Assembly (NCBI GenBank): GCA_019009955.1
Contig: CM032229.1
Coordinates: forward strand, 142,685,501-142,749,500
From: Riptortus pedestris
Taxonomy: Eukaryota > Arthropoda > Insecta > Hemiptera > Alydidae
Length of the DNA: 64,000 nucleotides
Direction: 5' to 3'
Shown: piece by piece, positions 42,303 to 49,943 of the stretch
Layout: each line of letters begins with the position of its first letter
How positions within the stretch are numbered: position 1 is the first letter of the stretch
Notes under the pieces: model-generated
What the model saw: only the letters and a program-made list of their open reading frames with translations
Database searches by the model: none
Told to the model about the DNA's origin: nothing
Translations under genes and position numbers: made by a program

Positions 42303-45300
42303 GTGTGTTGACGCTCTAGCGGTCGCAATTTTTGTTTGATCAAACTCGATATTTAAACGTTTTATGGAAATAGACAGATCAAGTTCGTTAATGGCTAAAG
42401 TCTGACCAGTGGGAGGGGGGGGGGGATTTTCGAAATATCTCCGTTACCATTCGCCGGATCAAAAACTTGTATAGAACCAATATTATTGCAAATTAAATTT
42501 GCTATAAATATTGTTCTATACATTTATTCTCTATCTTGAATATTAACAGAGATATTTGCATTTTTATTAATTGTAGCAGGCGAAATGAGATCGGCCAACT
42601 TCGGGTCTAGTCGTGAGTTTCCTTCAAAAGTTAGTTCGGCCGTTTCCGTAACTGTTCTACTCTCGTGAAATTTCTCTATTTTAAAACTTCACGTTGGAAA
42701 TCTGCTTAGTTTACGCAACCTCTGCGTGACGGACTTTAATGGTCTGAAAACAGTATTTCCAATCACCTTAGATGACTCATACAACTTTCATAGCTTCCAC
42801 TTCATATATATACCTCATCTTTATTTGACAGGATGTGACCGTCGGAGCTGTCAGCAGCCTTGCCAGTATGAGCTGGCTGGTCATTAGATCCAGAATGGCT
42901 TTGAAGGATGGTGAAATTGTATACGCCAAGAAACCACTTTCTGTCGAAGGATGTCTCTTCAATGTAACCATTAATGAAATGTGAGTAAAAACAAAAGTAT
43001 ATTTAATATGTCTATTAGAGATATAGAGAGTATATTTAATATGTCTAGAGAGATATGTCGAACGAACTATATGATGTACACGGACGACTAAATATATACC
43101 TTCCTTGACGAAGGAAACATCTTTGTCATGTGAAATTCAGAACTACGTGGATAATGTAAGTAGATATTAAGAGTTACTAAATAATTATTATTTCCTTCTA
43201 AACGCCGTCTTATTAGTATTTGTTAAGGCACTGTGCAAATCTTTCAGCAGATATCCCTTAAGGGAAATCAGCTATTGAGGCCGTTACTCATGACGCGATT
43301 TTCGATTTTTTTTTTCGAATGTCCATCGATCCTACCTAGGAGGCGACGAAAATGAGGTATTTTCAAAGCTATATACATATATGTATATCTGTTACCGCTC
43401 TAGCGGTCGCAATTATTGATTAATCTTTACCAAACTCGATATTTATTCGTTTTATGTAAAAAGAAAGATCAATTTCGTTTACGGCTGAAATATGGGAGGG
43501 GGGTTTAGAGGGGTGGACACTTCTTTCAGTATCAGAAAAAGGAACACTTCTTTTGTTATTGTAATATAATAGGTATCAGGTAACTTAGATAGGAAAAGGT
43601 AAACTTTTTAATATTATTTAATAATTTTTCACCACTGGGTCATCCTGTTAGAAAATAATAAAGTTAGAAAATGTTTATAGAGTTGCGAAAACTACGTATA
43701 TGAAAAATTAAACAGAGTTAATCACATATTTAAGAAGTACGAAGTAGATCAAAGGGGCCGACCAATGGTCTAGCCCAGGGATGAGCAACACGCGGGCCGT
43801 TGCGGCCCTTTCAACATGTTTATGTGGCCCGCCAAGCATTTCTAAAATGTAATTTATTTTATCGACTTTCTCCCATCAACATATTCTAAAAAATTAATTA
43901 TAATTTAATGGTAGTACATACTAAACCGAAACAATTTTTTGTGACAAGTTTCCTACTCACTTGTCAGAGAATTGTTCAAAAATGCAATACGAAAGCATCT
44001 GTACTCGTTTGTGTTTGCTTCTGGCACACAATCAGTCTGGTAAACTGTTAACTTGCAATATTAGAAATTCTTGTGTTTCTTGAAAGGCGTGAGTGCAATA
44101 TTAATGTCAAAAAGGTAATATTAGAGTTTTTTTTTTATTCAAAATTAAGCTTTCCTACAATTTTTTTTAACTTTCAAATTTTTAATCCATAATATCATGT
44201 CGAAAATGCAAATGAAAAAACGGAAGGTTGCGGATGAGCAGAGGCATTACCAAGAAATGTGAAAATTTGATTATTTTTCCACTTTCCTCAAAGATAAAGC
44301 AGTATGGTTAATTTGATCAGAGACTGTGTCGACATTAAAAGAATATAACATACAAAGGCATTAAGATACAAAACCTGAACAACAATATAAAAACTTAGCC
44401 GGACAACTCCGGATAGATAAGTTTAAACAAATAGGGAACTACTTGGGAAAACTACAGATTATTTTTAAAAATTAATCTAATTTATCAAAAACAGCAGTTA
44501 AGGCAAGTTTTATTGTCAGTCAAATACTGGCAAAAACTTCAAGATAAAGGGCAGTTTATTTACAATTCGCATAATAAAACTCAGGGCTTTGAGCCCAAAT
44601 TAAAATTATAGATCAACATTTTTTTTCAGAATAATGTGTCTCACTTTCCACATTTAGAAAAAGAAAACGTTACTACTTCTTAAAAATACGCACAATATAT
44701 AGTATTTTATATATACAGCGGTTTACATGAAAATGTTTTCCTCGCCATTTAATATCCATTTGGATACAGTTCCCGAAGACTTTCAAGTGGAAGTGATGAC
44801 ACTTTTTTTTTTATTTTTCTATTTTAATGTTTATTATGAATAAAGTTTTGTAAATTATTAATGTGTAACTTTATGTGCGGCCCACCAAAAAATTTTAAAA
44901 TTTTAATTGTCCCGTTGACTAAAAAGGTTGCACACCCCTGGTCTATCCCGTCCTCGGCAATACCCGTCCGCGATCTAGAAGGCTAGACCAGGGGTCTCCA
45001 AACTTTCCAACCTTAGGGCCATACTGATTACTCCAGTAAGTTCCGAGGGCCAAAACCATATTATCATTGTTGCCGGTGGTAAAAAGTGAAATAATCCACT
45101 GATGAAAAAAAAAAGTCCGAAAATGTACGCAACGTTTAAAAAAAGCAGCAAATCGGACTAAAGTCCGCAAAACGGCAACACTGCATATTATTAATTTTCC
45201 TGTCATTATTTCAGTCAGTATTTCATATGTCATTATGCTTGGTATGTTTTTATTTAAAATGTTAGTTGGATTCATTTCAATAATTTGTTAGTTACTATAT

Positions 45301-46542
45301 ACTGAAGTTAAATTTTCTGCATATTATACATGTCTTGACTCATTACAATTCTGTGTTTCTTTATCCAACTTATCACAAAAACAATAACAATAAGCCTACA
45401 ACAATGTTATGAGTAGTTAGCCCATGACCATATCAATGTAGATATCATATTAATAATTATTCAACATAAAATTAGAATAATTCAGTAAACTAAATTTAAT
45501 TTGCTATAAAAAATATGTTCTCTAATAGGAGTTTTCAAGTATGCTAGCTCTCCGCGGGCCGGACAAAATCTGTTCGCGACCCGGATGTGGCCCTCGGGCC
45601 GTAGTTTGGACACCCCTGGTCTAGACCATTGTACTTTGATGTTTTCCGCCAAGCTATAAAAGGGACTACCCTGCCCCGAGTTTCGTTTGGTTTGTTTTCA
45701 GCTCTCATCAAGTGATTTGCAGTGTGTTCAGTCCAGCTTTAGTGAACAGTGCGTCTTAGTTGCGTTGCGGAAAAGTGTTTTATGTGAAGAACAGTGTTGT
45801 TCCGTGATTCTGCAAAGGACAGTATAGTGCCGCGTTTAAGTAAAGGACAGTGCAGTGCCGTGTTTTTGTGAATTTCAGTGATCGTGAGTGATTTATTGGA
45901 CGGTGTAATAACAAGAACAGTGAAACTATCAGTGCATACTGTGAGTAGTTAAGAATAATTAACCAAGTGTGTAGTGCATTGATAAATAAATTGTGCAGTA
46001 ATAAAAAAGCTGATAAAGCTTGTATTTGTTTAAAACACAAAATAACTTTAATAAATAACTGATTTTGTAATAAACGTAACAATATTTATAAGGATGAGCG
46101 TTTAAGTGTGTGTGGGGGTGTGTATGTTAAAATTGCCACTAATATACAAAAGGTCATAATTAGGTTTACAACTGTTTTAAAGTTATATTATTCTAAACAT
46201 AAACATTTATTTACTTATTGTGTGTTCTTAATTTATTTAATGCAGTTACCAATTATTGATTAACATTTTTTTTTTTTTAATTTCAGGAAAATACCTCCAG
46301 TTGAAACCTCAGACTCCTTTCAGCTTTATAAGATATCCATGTTCTACTATTGTGGGATCGGGTGTCTGATAACTGTTACAATGGCTCTCATGTCGAATTG
46401 CATCAGAAGAAAAGAAGCTCAACATGTGGATTTGAAACTCCTATCTCCGCTAGTGCATCGCTTCGCACGGCCGTACGCACCAGTTCCTCCTGACGAAATA
46501 ATTATTAAGGAACAGAACATTGCGCCTGAAGCAAAGTCTTAA
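27455..46542 (+). CDS. SLC5-family sodium-coupled solute symporter (monocarboxylate/multivitamin transporter-like), 13 coding exons
   Basis: Predicted plasma-membrane Na+/solute cotransporter. Coding exons: 27455-27633, 28848-29007, 29102-29167, 29807-29858, 30786-30853, 33025-33179, 34977-35114, 35204-35312, 37247-37356, 40497-40677, 40928-41014, 42832-42980, 46287-46542. They total 1710 nt, giving 569 residues plus TAA, with every junction in phase and bordered by GT..AG. Family marks seen: EYLLGGRSLGTLP (about residues 40-52), SFVSSTTIMGYPAE in the first broken helix (60-73), LGGLKAVVW (175-183), CDPLTSG (303-309), GLPG then AVLSSISTMIN (331-353), whose Ser/Thr pairs align with the family's second sodium site. 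Many hydrophobic segments fit the 13-14-helix fold, and the length is normal (550-650). The tail from about 515 is basic, then acidic. The start ATG follows an acceptor-like TTGCAG, so a 5' untranslated exon probably lies upstream. The SLC5 family is secure; the substrate (lactate, biotin/pantothenate, iodide or other) is inference. Confidence 0.93.
28620..28803 (-). repeat. tRNA-derived SINE in intron 1
   Basis: GGCGGGACCCGAACTCGCCA (B-box complement) and TAGGTTTACCATGTGAGATT. Ends about 45 bp before exon 2. Confidence 0.8.
28848..29007 (+). CDS. SLC5 transporter coding exon 2
   Basis: Acceptor TTTTATAG, then T completes Ser60. Encodes to residue 113 and covers the broken first core helix (FVSSTTIMGYPAE) and the next helix. 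Donor CAG/gtaagg, phase 0. Confidence 0.93.
29102..29167 (+). CDS. SLC5 transporter coding exon 3
   Basis: Acceptor CTGTTACAG. Starts YTEMRFN, the counterpart of the family's Y-x-E-x-RF loop. 66 nt, phase 0 to 0, donor GTG/gtttgt. The preceding intron is only 94 bp. Confidence 0.9.
29275..29408 (-). repeat. SINE fragment in intron 3
   Basis: CTACTACCCTTTTCAGCC, AAGACTAAGGATTATATTTA, AACGCCTTAACTCACATG. Middle part degenerate. Confidence 0.65.
29807..29858 (+). CDS. SLC5 transporter coding exon 4
   Basis: 52-nt exon after TTTCAG, encoding IMKTSVILYAVALALSQ. The donor CAAG/gtaaaa leaves one base, so it splices only to a phase-1 partner, which exon 5 is. Confidence 0.88.
30095..30172 (-). repeat. 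SINE body fragment in intron 4
   Basis: TTCATTAACGCCCGCTTTAC joined to GATATTATTTAATGAGCTCG and TCACTAAATAATAAACT. The middle is deleted. Confidence 0.5.
30786..30853 (+). CDS. SLC5 transporter coding exon 5
   Basis: 68-nt exon after TTTTTGCAG. Completes Val153, then reads TKMNTSFATSLLAGVCLFY and on to TIL. Donor TTA/gtaagt, phase 0. Confidence 0.9.
31165..31325 (-). repeat. Half copy of the fold-back retroposon in intron 5
   Basis: CCAATAAAAAACATTTTTTT, then GCAAACTTTATTGAAACAGC and GTGGCTTATTTGCCACCTC, as in 31733-32195 but one arm only. The GAAA of the ribozyme-like motif is GGAA here. Confidence 0.65.
31345..31690 (-). mobile_element. Helentron-like element, truncated
   Basis: AAAAGTCCGTCACGCAGGGG, AACTAAGCAGATTTCCCACG, then core GTTTACTGAAGACCGAATAC and ATTCTCCCCCTCTAAAC, where it stops. 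Confidence 0.7.
31733..32195. mobile_element. Fold-back retroposon with hammerhead-like motif, intron 5
   Basis: Outer inverted arms: CGGGTCTCCAATAAAAAAC near 31757 and TTTTTTATTGGAGACCC near 32150, each followed outward by AAATTT. The left arm holds the motif TTTCGTGG..CCACCTCTTCAG (31813-31840), which is CTGAAGA-stem-GAAA on the minus strand. The centre includes TACTTACATTTCTGAAGTGC, shared with the 39.7-kb copy. Confidence 0.65.
32888..32958 (-). repeat. Truncated SINE just before exon 6
   Basis: TATTTATTAACGTCCACTTT, GGGACGGGTTATCTACAGGT. Ends about 65 bp upstream of the exon 6 acceptor. Confidence 0.7.
33025..33179 (+). CDS. SLC5 transporter coding exon 6
   Basis: Begins GGLKAVVWADTIQ, the most diagnostic SLC5 block. 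Encodes to residue 226 plus two bases. Acceptor TTATTGCAG, donor TTCAA/gtaaat. Confidence 0.95.
34465..34690 (-). repeat. tRNA-derived SINE, full-length copy in intron 6
   Basis: On the minus strand: GGTTAGCCATGTGAGTTAAA (A-box region), CTCACATGGTAAACCTAGAG, GAGTTCGATTC (B-box), GGGCAAAGG, then a body with CCCACCCTGGCTAG and GGTAACCTGCAGATAACCC, and an AT-rich tail of TAATAAATAATAA type. Pol III promoter boxes are recognisable. This copy best defines the family. Confidence 0.85.
34977..35114 (+). CDS. SLC5 transporter coding exon 7
   Basis: After TTTCAG. Reads MDPDPTIRQSFWTVVIG and QRYNAIKTMREAQ, matching the family's NPDPT..FW and QRY blocks. Donor CAATG/gtactt, phase 2. Confidence 0.93.
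35204..35312 (+). CDS. SLC5 transporter coding exon 8
   Basis: The upstream acceptor TTTTCAG at 35201-35203 was chosen, because the nearer CTTAG at about 35226 gives a stop or a frame break. Completes Trp273 and ends at CDPLTSG. The intron before it is 89 bp. Confidence 0.88.
36658..36690 (+). repeat. (GT)n microsatellite
   Basis: About 16 uninterrupted GT units in intron 8, followed by an A run. Little else is recognised in this 1.9-kb intron. Confidence 0.95.
37247..37356 (+). CDS. SLC5 transporter coding exon 9
   Basis: After ATTTCTAG. Starts LIDNSDEIFPYYI and contains GLPGIVIAGVVCAVLS, the entry to the sodium-binding helix. Donor CTCAG/gtaatt, phase 2. Confidence 0.93.
37463..38475 (-). 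mobile_element. Helentron-like non-autonomous element, complete reference copy, intron 9
   Basis: One end is AAAAAGTCCGTC followed by the hairpin ACGCAG-GGG-CTGCGT and CTAAGCAGATTTCCC. The other is CTCAATAGCTGATTTCCC, TTAAGGGAGATCTGCTAA. GCAGATTTCCC therefore appears at both ends in inverted orientation. Internally, in the plus reading, come TTTCCGGTG, a C/G-run block, GCGACCGCTAGAGCGGTAAC, a (TA)n tract (about 38267-38346) and GGTAGGATCGATGGAC. No coding capacity. Subterminal inverted repeats, end hairpins and a central microsatellite are the traits of DINE-1/HINE elements mobilised by Helentrons. That class call is inference. Confidence 0.7.
39642..39682 (+). repeat. (TA)n microsatellite
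   Basis: About 20 TA units adjoining the left arm of a fold-back element; a second (TA)n lies on its other side at about 40280-40345. Confidence 0.95.
39713..40282. mobile_element. Fold-back retroposon with paired hammerhead-like motifs, intron 9
   Basis: Left arm 39713-39973 and right arm 40083-40282 are inverted copies: TTCTTCATAGTTTAATGGC against GCCATGAAACTATAAAGAA, CACCAATAAAAACC against TTTTTATTGGTGACC, CAATGATAATTCTTCGCTAG against AGCAAAGAATTATCATTG. Each arm holds a CTGAAGA-stem-GAAA-type motif (39796-39823 minus, 40173-40200 plus; the latter ends GAAT). The unpaired centre has TCGTTGCCCC..GGGAACGAG-like ends. The whole is flanked by TA tracts on both sides. Confidence 0.7.
40497..40677 (+). 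CDS. SLC5 transporter coding exon 10
   Basis: After TTTTCAG. Continues SSISTMINAVSGTLFKDFIEP, equivalent to the STVSS..LNS..T..DF block of the family. Donor GAG/gtagaa, phase 0. Intron 9 (3140 bp) carries a Helentron-like element and a fold-back element. Confidence 0.93.
40928..41014 (+). CDS. SLC5 transporter coding exon 11
   Basis: 87 nt, phase 0 to 0, after ATTTTTCAG. Encodes LGMTTGEISYGAMLG and the IYVLGIFFP helix typical of the family. Donor GTG/gtaagt. Confidence 0.92.
41072..42028 (+). mobile_element. Helentron-like element, near-complete, intron 11
   Basis: TTAGCAGATTTTCCTTAAGA at the start, (TA)n 41176-41226, CACTCCAGCGGTCG, the core twice partially repeated (about 41330-41600 and 41650-41990), and GAAATCTGCTTAGTTAACGC at the end. 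Confidence 0.7.
42087..42740 (+). mobile_element. Helentron-like element, intron 11
   Basis: Begins CTTAGTAGATTTTCCTTAAG; (TA)n 42212-42258 running into (GT)n 42259-42300; GCTCTAGCGGTCGC; G-run block at 42410-42426; ends GAAATCTGCTTAGTTTACGC, CTGCGTGACGGAC. Middle section deleted compared with the 1-kb form. Confidence 0.75.
42832..42980 (+). CDS. SLC5 transporter coding exon 12
   Basis: After TTTGACAG. Encodes DVTVGAVSSLASMSWLVI, then a loop with an N-V-T sequon. Donor AT/gtgagt, phase 2. Confidence 0.9.
43244..43520 (+). mobile_element. Helentron-like element, 3' truncated, intron 12
   Basis: CAGCAGATATCCCTTAAGGG, TATTGAGGCCGTTACTCATG, GTTACCGCTCTAGCGGTCGC, ending at the G-rich block. Confidence 0.7.
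43776..44940 (+). mobile_element. hAT transposon (BED/GTF2IRD2-like transposase lineage), defective
   Basis: Terminal inverted repeats CAGGGATGAGCAACA and GGTTGCACACCCCTG (12 of 15 match). Target duplications are 8 bp: GTCTAGCC (43768-43775) and GTCTATCC (44941-44948). The 1165-bp body contains remnants of the transposase and is flanked on the right by a second hAT. Confidence 0.85.
44197..44800 (+). pseudogene. hAT transposase pseudogene, BED-type, internally deleted
   Basis: From ATG 44197: MSKMQMKKRKVADEQRHYQE, then after a stop TVSTLKEYNIQRH, YKNLAGQLRIDKFKQIGNYL and TAVKASFIVSQILAK, the typical N-terminus of GTF2IRD2/ZBED-like hAT transposases. Near 44740-44800 PFNIHLDTVPEDFQVEVM is the conserved C-terminal block, so most of the catalytic core is missing. 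The zinc-binding cysteines of the BED finger are replaced and several stops occur. Non-functional. Confidence 0.85.
44989..45618 (+). mobile_element. Non-autonomous hAT element
   Basis: Terminal inverted repeats CAGGGGTCTCCAAACT and AGTTTGGACACCCCTG (15 of 16). 8-bp flanks GGCTAGAC (44981-44988) and GTCTAGAC (45619-45626). 630 bp without coding capacity. Different termini from the neighbouring hAT, so it is another family. Confidence 0.85.
45655..46000 (+). promoter_or_regulatory. TATA-containing promoter-like block, possible LTR or cryptic promoter in intron 12
   Basis: TATAAAAG at 45655-45662 with a GC-richer stretch behind it, TCAGT at 45728-45732, and five ACAGT-centred repeats between 45745 and 45930 (GAACAGTG, GAACAGTG, GGACAGTA, GGACAGTG, GAACAGTG). 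The layout resembles a retroviral-type leader or the start of a transcription unit. No open reading frame follows. No second LTR copy was seen. Confidence 0.4.
46287..46542 (+). CDS. SLC5 transporter coding exon 13 (terminal)
   Basis: After a long T run and TTTCAG. Encodes residues 485-569 with the last membrane helix (MFYYCGIGCLITVTMALM) and a cytosolic tail that ends in KS and TAA. Intron 12 (3306 bp) holds two hAT elements and a promoter-like block. Confidence 0.92.
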
Positions 46543-46796
46543 GAACTTTTAATGTAATTTAAATTTTCCATTTTTTAAAAAGAAAAGTTAGGATCGAGAC
46601 GGTCACCTTGCTATTTGGATTTGGGAGTACCTTATAACTCCTGAGATATTTACCCATGCAAAAAATGCCCCTATTCTGTGTTGCTCGAAGAGTTGACAAT
46701 TAATAGTTTTAATTTATGTGAGTGGACTGAACAGAAATGCACAGTTAGTATATATCGCAATTTTTTTTTTTATGTTTAAATCAGACAAATAATAAA
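46543..46796 (+). other. 3' untranslated region of the SLC5 gene with a poly(A) signal
   Basis: No coding capacity after the stop. AATAAA at 46791-46796 is the first canonical signal. A second AATAAA at 48897-48902 would give a UTR of about 2.4 kb. Which is used cannot be told from sequence. Confidence 0.5.
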
Positions 46797-46804
46797 ATGG
46801 CAAA

Positions 46805-46875
46805 TGGTAGCTCAGCTGTTAAAGTACTTCTGCCGGGTTCAAGTCCCATACGATCTGAACATTTTTCTAGAATAC
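46805..46875 (+). pseudogene. tRNA-like remnant
   Basis: GGTAGCTCAGCTGTTAAAG fits an A-box and CGGGTTCAAGTCCC a B-box at tRNA spacing. The 5' and 3' acceptor arms do not pair, so it is more likely a SINE head or tRNA pseudogene. Confidence 0.45.
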
Positions 46876-46879
46876 TCGT

Positions 46880-48995
46880 ATTTACATATTAGAATATATT
46901 ATAAACACTTTTCTCTAATATAGAAAGCATAAACATTTCTATAATCTACTGACAGCGTACTCTGCCCAATCCGTTCATCAAAAAATGTAGTAAAATATAT
47001 TTAAAACGATTATCAAGTATTGGAATTACAATCATAATAATAATATATATCACGAATATGAATAATGACACCGAGCTAGAAACTCAAGTAATTTGTTGAG
47101 TACTTAATCTCTATGGTTGTTATTTCTAATTAGATGTTTGTATTGCATTAGTTCAAGAATATTAATATGTACTTAAGTCCATACAAATGTTGGGTAAGTT
47201 ATGCTGTAATATCCTGAGTGCATAATACATCACCTTAGAAAATATATAACTTAATGTTACAAATTTTAAGTAGGTGATGGTCAATAGGCACACTCAGTTC
47301 AAATTATATAACACGATTTGGATTAGAAAAGTATACTAATTATTTGTCATTATTTTATGCTGATGTTATTTATTATTTTTATGTTTATAAAAAAATAACA
47401 TAAAAGACTTTTTTGATTTTACACTTTTAACTTCACAGAACTTTTTATTTTATAACTAAAACCTCTTTTCAAGCTTTAATCACTGTCAAAAATCACGGAG
47501 CTTACGAGCAAACAAAGCGAGTACGTTTTATATGATTTACGTAAGGTGTAACTATTCATACGTCTTCTTATCTATGCCAGATAACGCGAAAAGTATACTT
47601 TAAACAAGATATATAACAAATACCTAGTAATAATATCAAAACCTCTCAAATAGATGTCAAAACGTAATAGTTTGATAAAAACTTTTTAAATAAAAATATG
47701 TCTTAAGTTAAAAGAACAATGGAATATGCATTTTTTTTTTTTATTGTTGGCGATATAAGTTCACAACTTCACCAATATAAGAAAAAAAAAGTATACAAAC
47801 TTGATCATTAAGCGAAACAGACGCTTCCCTCCTACTTCAAATTTCATAAATAAATTGATTAAATATTTTAAAGTGTAACATTTATTTATTTTATTTTGGA
47901 GCGTTCGCAGGGAGAATATCGCCTCTAAAATAAAATAAATAAATGCTCATAAAAAAAAAAAACAATGTATACAAACAAGATACAAAAATGAAAACAGTAA
48001 CAAAACGCAATTAAATAACCGAACGCAACTAAATAACAGAACGCAATCAAATAACAAAACTCAACTAAATAACAGAACGCAACCAAATAACAAAATGCAA
48101 CCAAAGAAACAAAAAAAAACACCTATCAACAAATAAAAAAAATAAACAAAAACAAAAAAATCTTGTAAGGAAGCTAGATAATTAAAAACTATAAGACTAA
48201 TACAATGACGTAAACAATTGCATACTTTCAATGGCTAAAAACAAAACTAAAATCAAATAAATAAAAAATCGTATGTATATTAATAAAATGAACATATTAA
48301 ATTTTCTAATATCTAAAATATTTACAATCATATGCCCTCACATTCTTTATATATTCTGACTCCTCGTTTTATTTTAAATAGAGTTCTGTTTAAGTTGACG
48401 TAGCTCAGTGGTCTTGCTAAATTTGGAAACTAGGATTTGAAGTTCCTGGTTAGCTTCCTAAAACCCTTAAGGTATGCAATTTCCGTGCTAAGGATTCTTT
48501 ATATGTATCTGAAGATCTGGTCTCAATGGGCGCAGAAAACTCCTTCGTGGGTCAAGTAGGTACAGAAAACTCTTTGGCTTATTGACCCATTGATTTTTTT
48601 TTCTTTCGTAGAAGATGTTACAAGTGCCTTTATGATGTTTCCGTTAGGAATGTGCATGACAGAATGAGTTTCAGAGGTGATATTGAAAGTTTCACCCATT
48701 AAAAATAACCAGTTGAGTGAAACACTGCATTTTTTTAACATTAATTTCTAAAATATTTGTTGGTATTATTTGTAACAATAGCTTTAGTGAAATTATTTAA
48801 ATTATAGCTGTCGTATCTCAAGGATCACTAAAACTTTTAAATGAAGATTATATTTTTGTATTAATGTAAATAATTTTATAATGAAAAAGTTTATAAAATA
48901 AAAATTTAAATACAAAGTAGTATTTTTTTTTATATCCTCTTCGTTCCCCTTTTTCATGATGTTAGACGTTGCTCTTCCAACTATATATACATATA
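46880..48995. other. Downstream intergenic sequence
   Basis: AT-rich, no gene seen. Holds an 18-bp minisatellite (48001-48110) and a second A-box-like TAGCTCAGTGG at 48401-48411 without a good B-box. Confidence 0.5.
48001..48110 (+). repeat. 18-bp minisatellite, six units
   Basis: Units such as AGAACGCAACCAAATAAC, with small changes in the first five bases. On the minus strand it reads as a VAFCYL hexapeptide repeat, an artefact of the 18-bp period. Confidence 0.9.
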
Positions 48996-49008
48996 AATAT
49001 ATATATAT

Positions 49009-49943
49009 ACTAGCTCAGATACCCGGCTTCGCCCGGGGATTGATTTGAGGCTGAATGGTGATGGTATTTTTTTTGGCAAGGCTTTACTTTGCACAATATT
49101 TTGACATTTACCCGGCCCAGTGTTTAGGGTTAATACCCGTCGTCCAGTGGAATTGTTAATAATAAAATTATCTGTTATTTAAGTCTTCAATCTCCTCAAT
49201 AGTTTTATATTTCCCGTCTCCTGTGCATGTAGTTTTGTTTATAACATAATGAAAAGTATAATTCATAATCGTAGAAAGTCTTCTGTCTTCCAAACCATGT
49301 CTGAATAAAAGTTCCTTTCCCTTGATGCGGTACAAAGCTTAATGGTGACAGCGGTTTTAGGTACGTCATAACCGCTATTAAAAATACTCTTTTGTAAACT
49401 GTATATTGATGTTCAGTATAGTATATCAGACATTAACGGGGCAGAGTTCATAAATACCAGAAATAACTGGGTGCATCTCCCCTGCGTTCATCCTTTTAAA
49501 TTATTTACTTATGATAATTAAAGAAATTCACATTCCGGAGAATAACACAACATTGCTATAAGCATCAATTAACATGTAAACATAGACCAATATGAGGTCG
49601 GCAGGGAAGCGGCAGAACTGATAGGACAAAGGAAGTAGCTTGACACCTCCCTATGCCCAGTGCTGCCAACACATTTAGAATATCAATCCTGTAATACATG
49701 AAATTATATGAACAAATCAGATTACATTTTCTTCACAATACTAAAACTGTTTGTTCAAATATTTTTCACGTTCTAATTAAATAAAGTATTAAATGCACAT
49801 AGGGAAAACCGGCGTTTCTCATGAACTAAAGTTTGGGATATGAGAAGGGGGGGGGGAGGTCTGTATACTTTACTTTGTGCAATCTGTTGTTAGCGTTAAA
49901 TAATAACATAGATTTGCATTATTAAGGATAAAATTTTAAAAAA
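49009..49943 (+). mobile_element. CCCGGCTTCGCCCGGG-headed element, copy 2 (tail missing)
   Basis: Starts ACTAGCTCAGATACCCGG. It has a middle module of about 700 bp (CAAACCATGTCTGAATAAAA-type start, GCGGCAGAACTGATAGGAC, CAGTGCTGCCAAC) that copies 1, 3, 5 and 6 lack. Cut at 49943, where copy 3 begins. Confidence 0.75.

Noticed and set aside
42158..42343. Minus-strand frame with long TH and YI runs
   Set aside because: Produced by the GT and TA microsatellites of a Helentron-like copy.
47925..48122. Minus-strand frame with a repeated VAFCYL peptide
   Set aside because: It is the translation of an 18-bp minisatellite; no splice sites or flanking coding sequence.
48390..48460. Possible tRNA gene at GTAGCTCAGTGG
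   Set aside because: A-box-like only. No valid B-box, and the arms do not pair.
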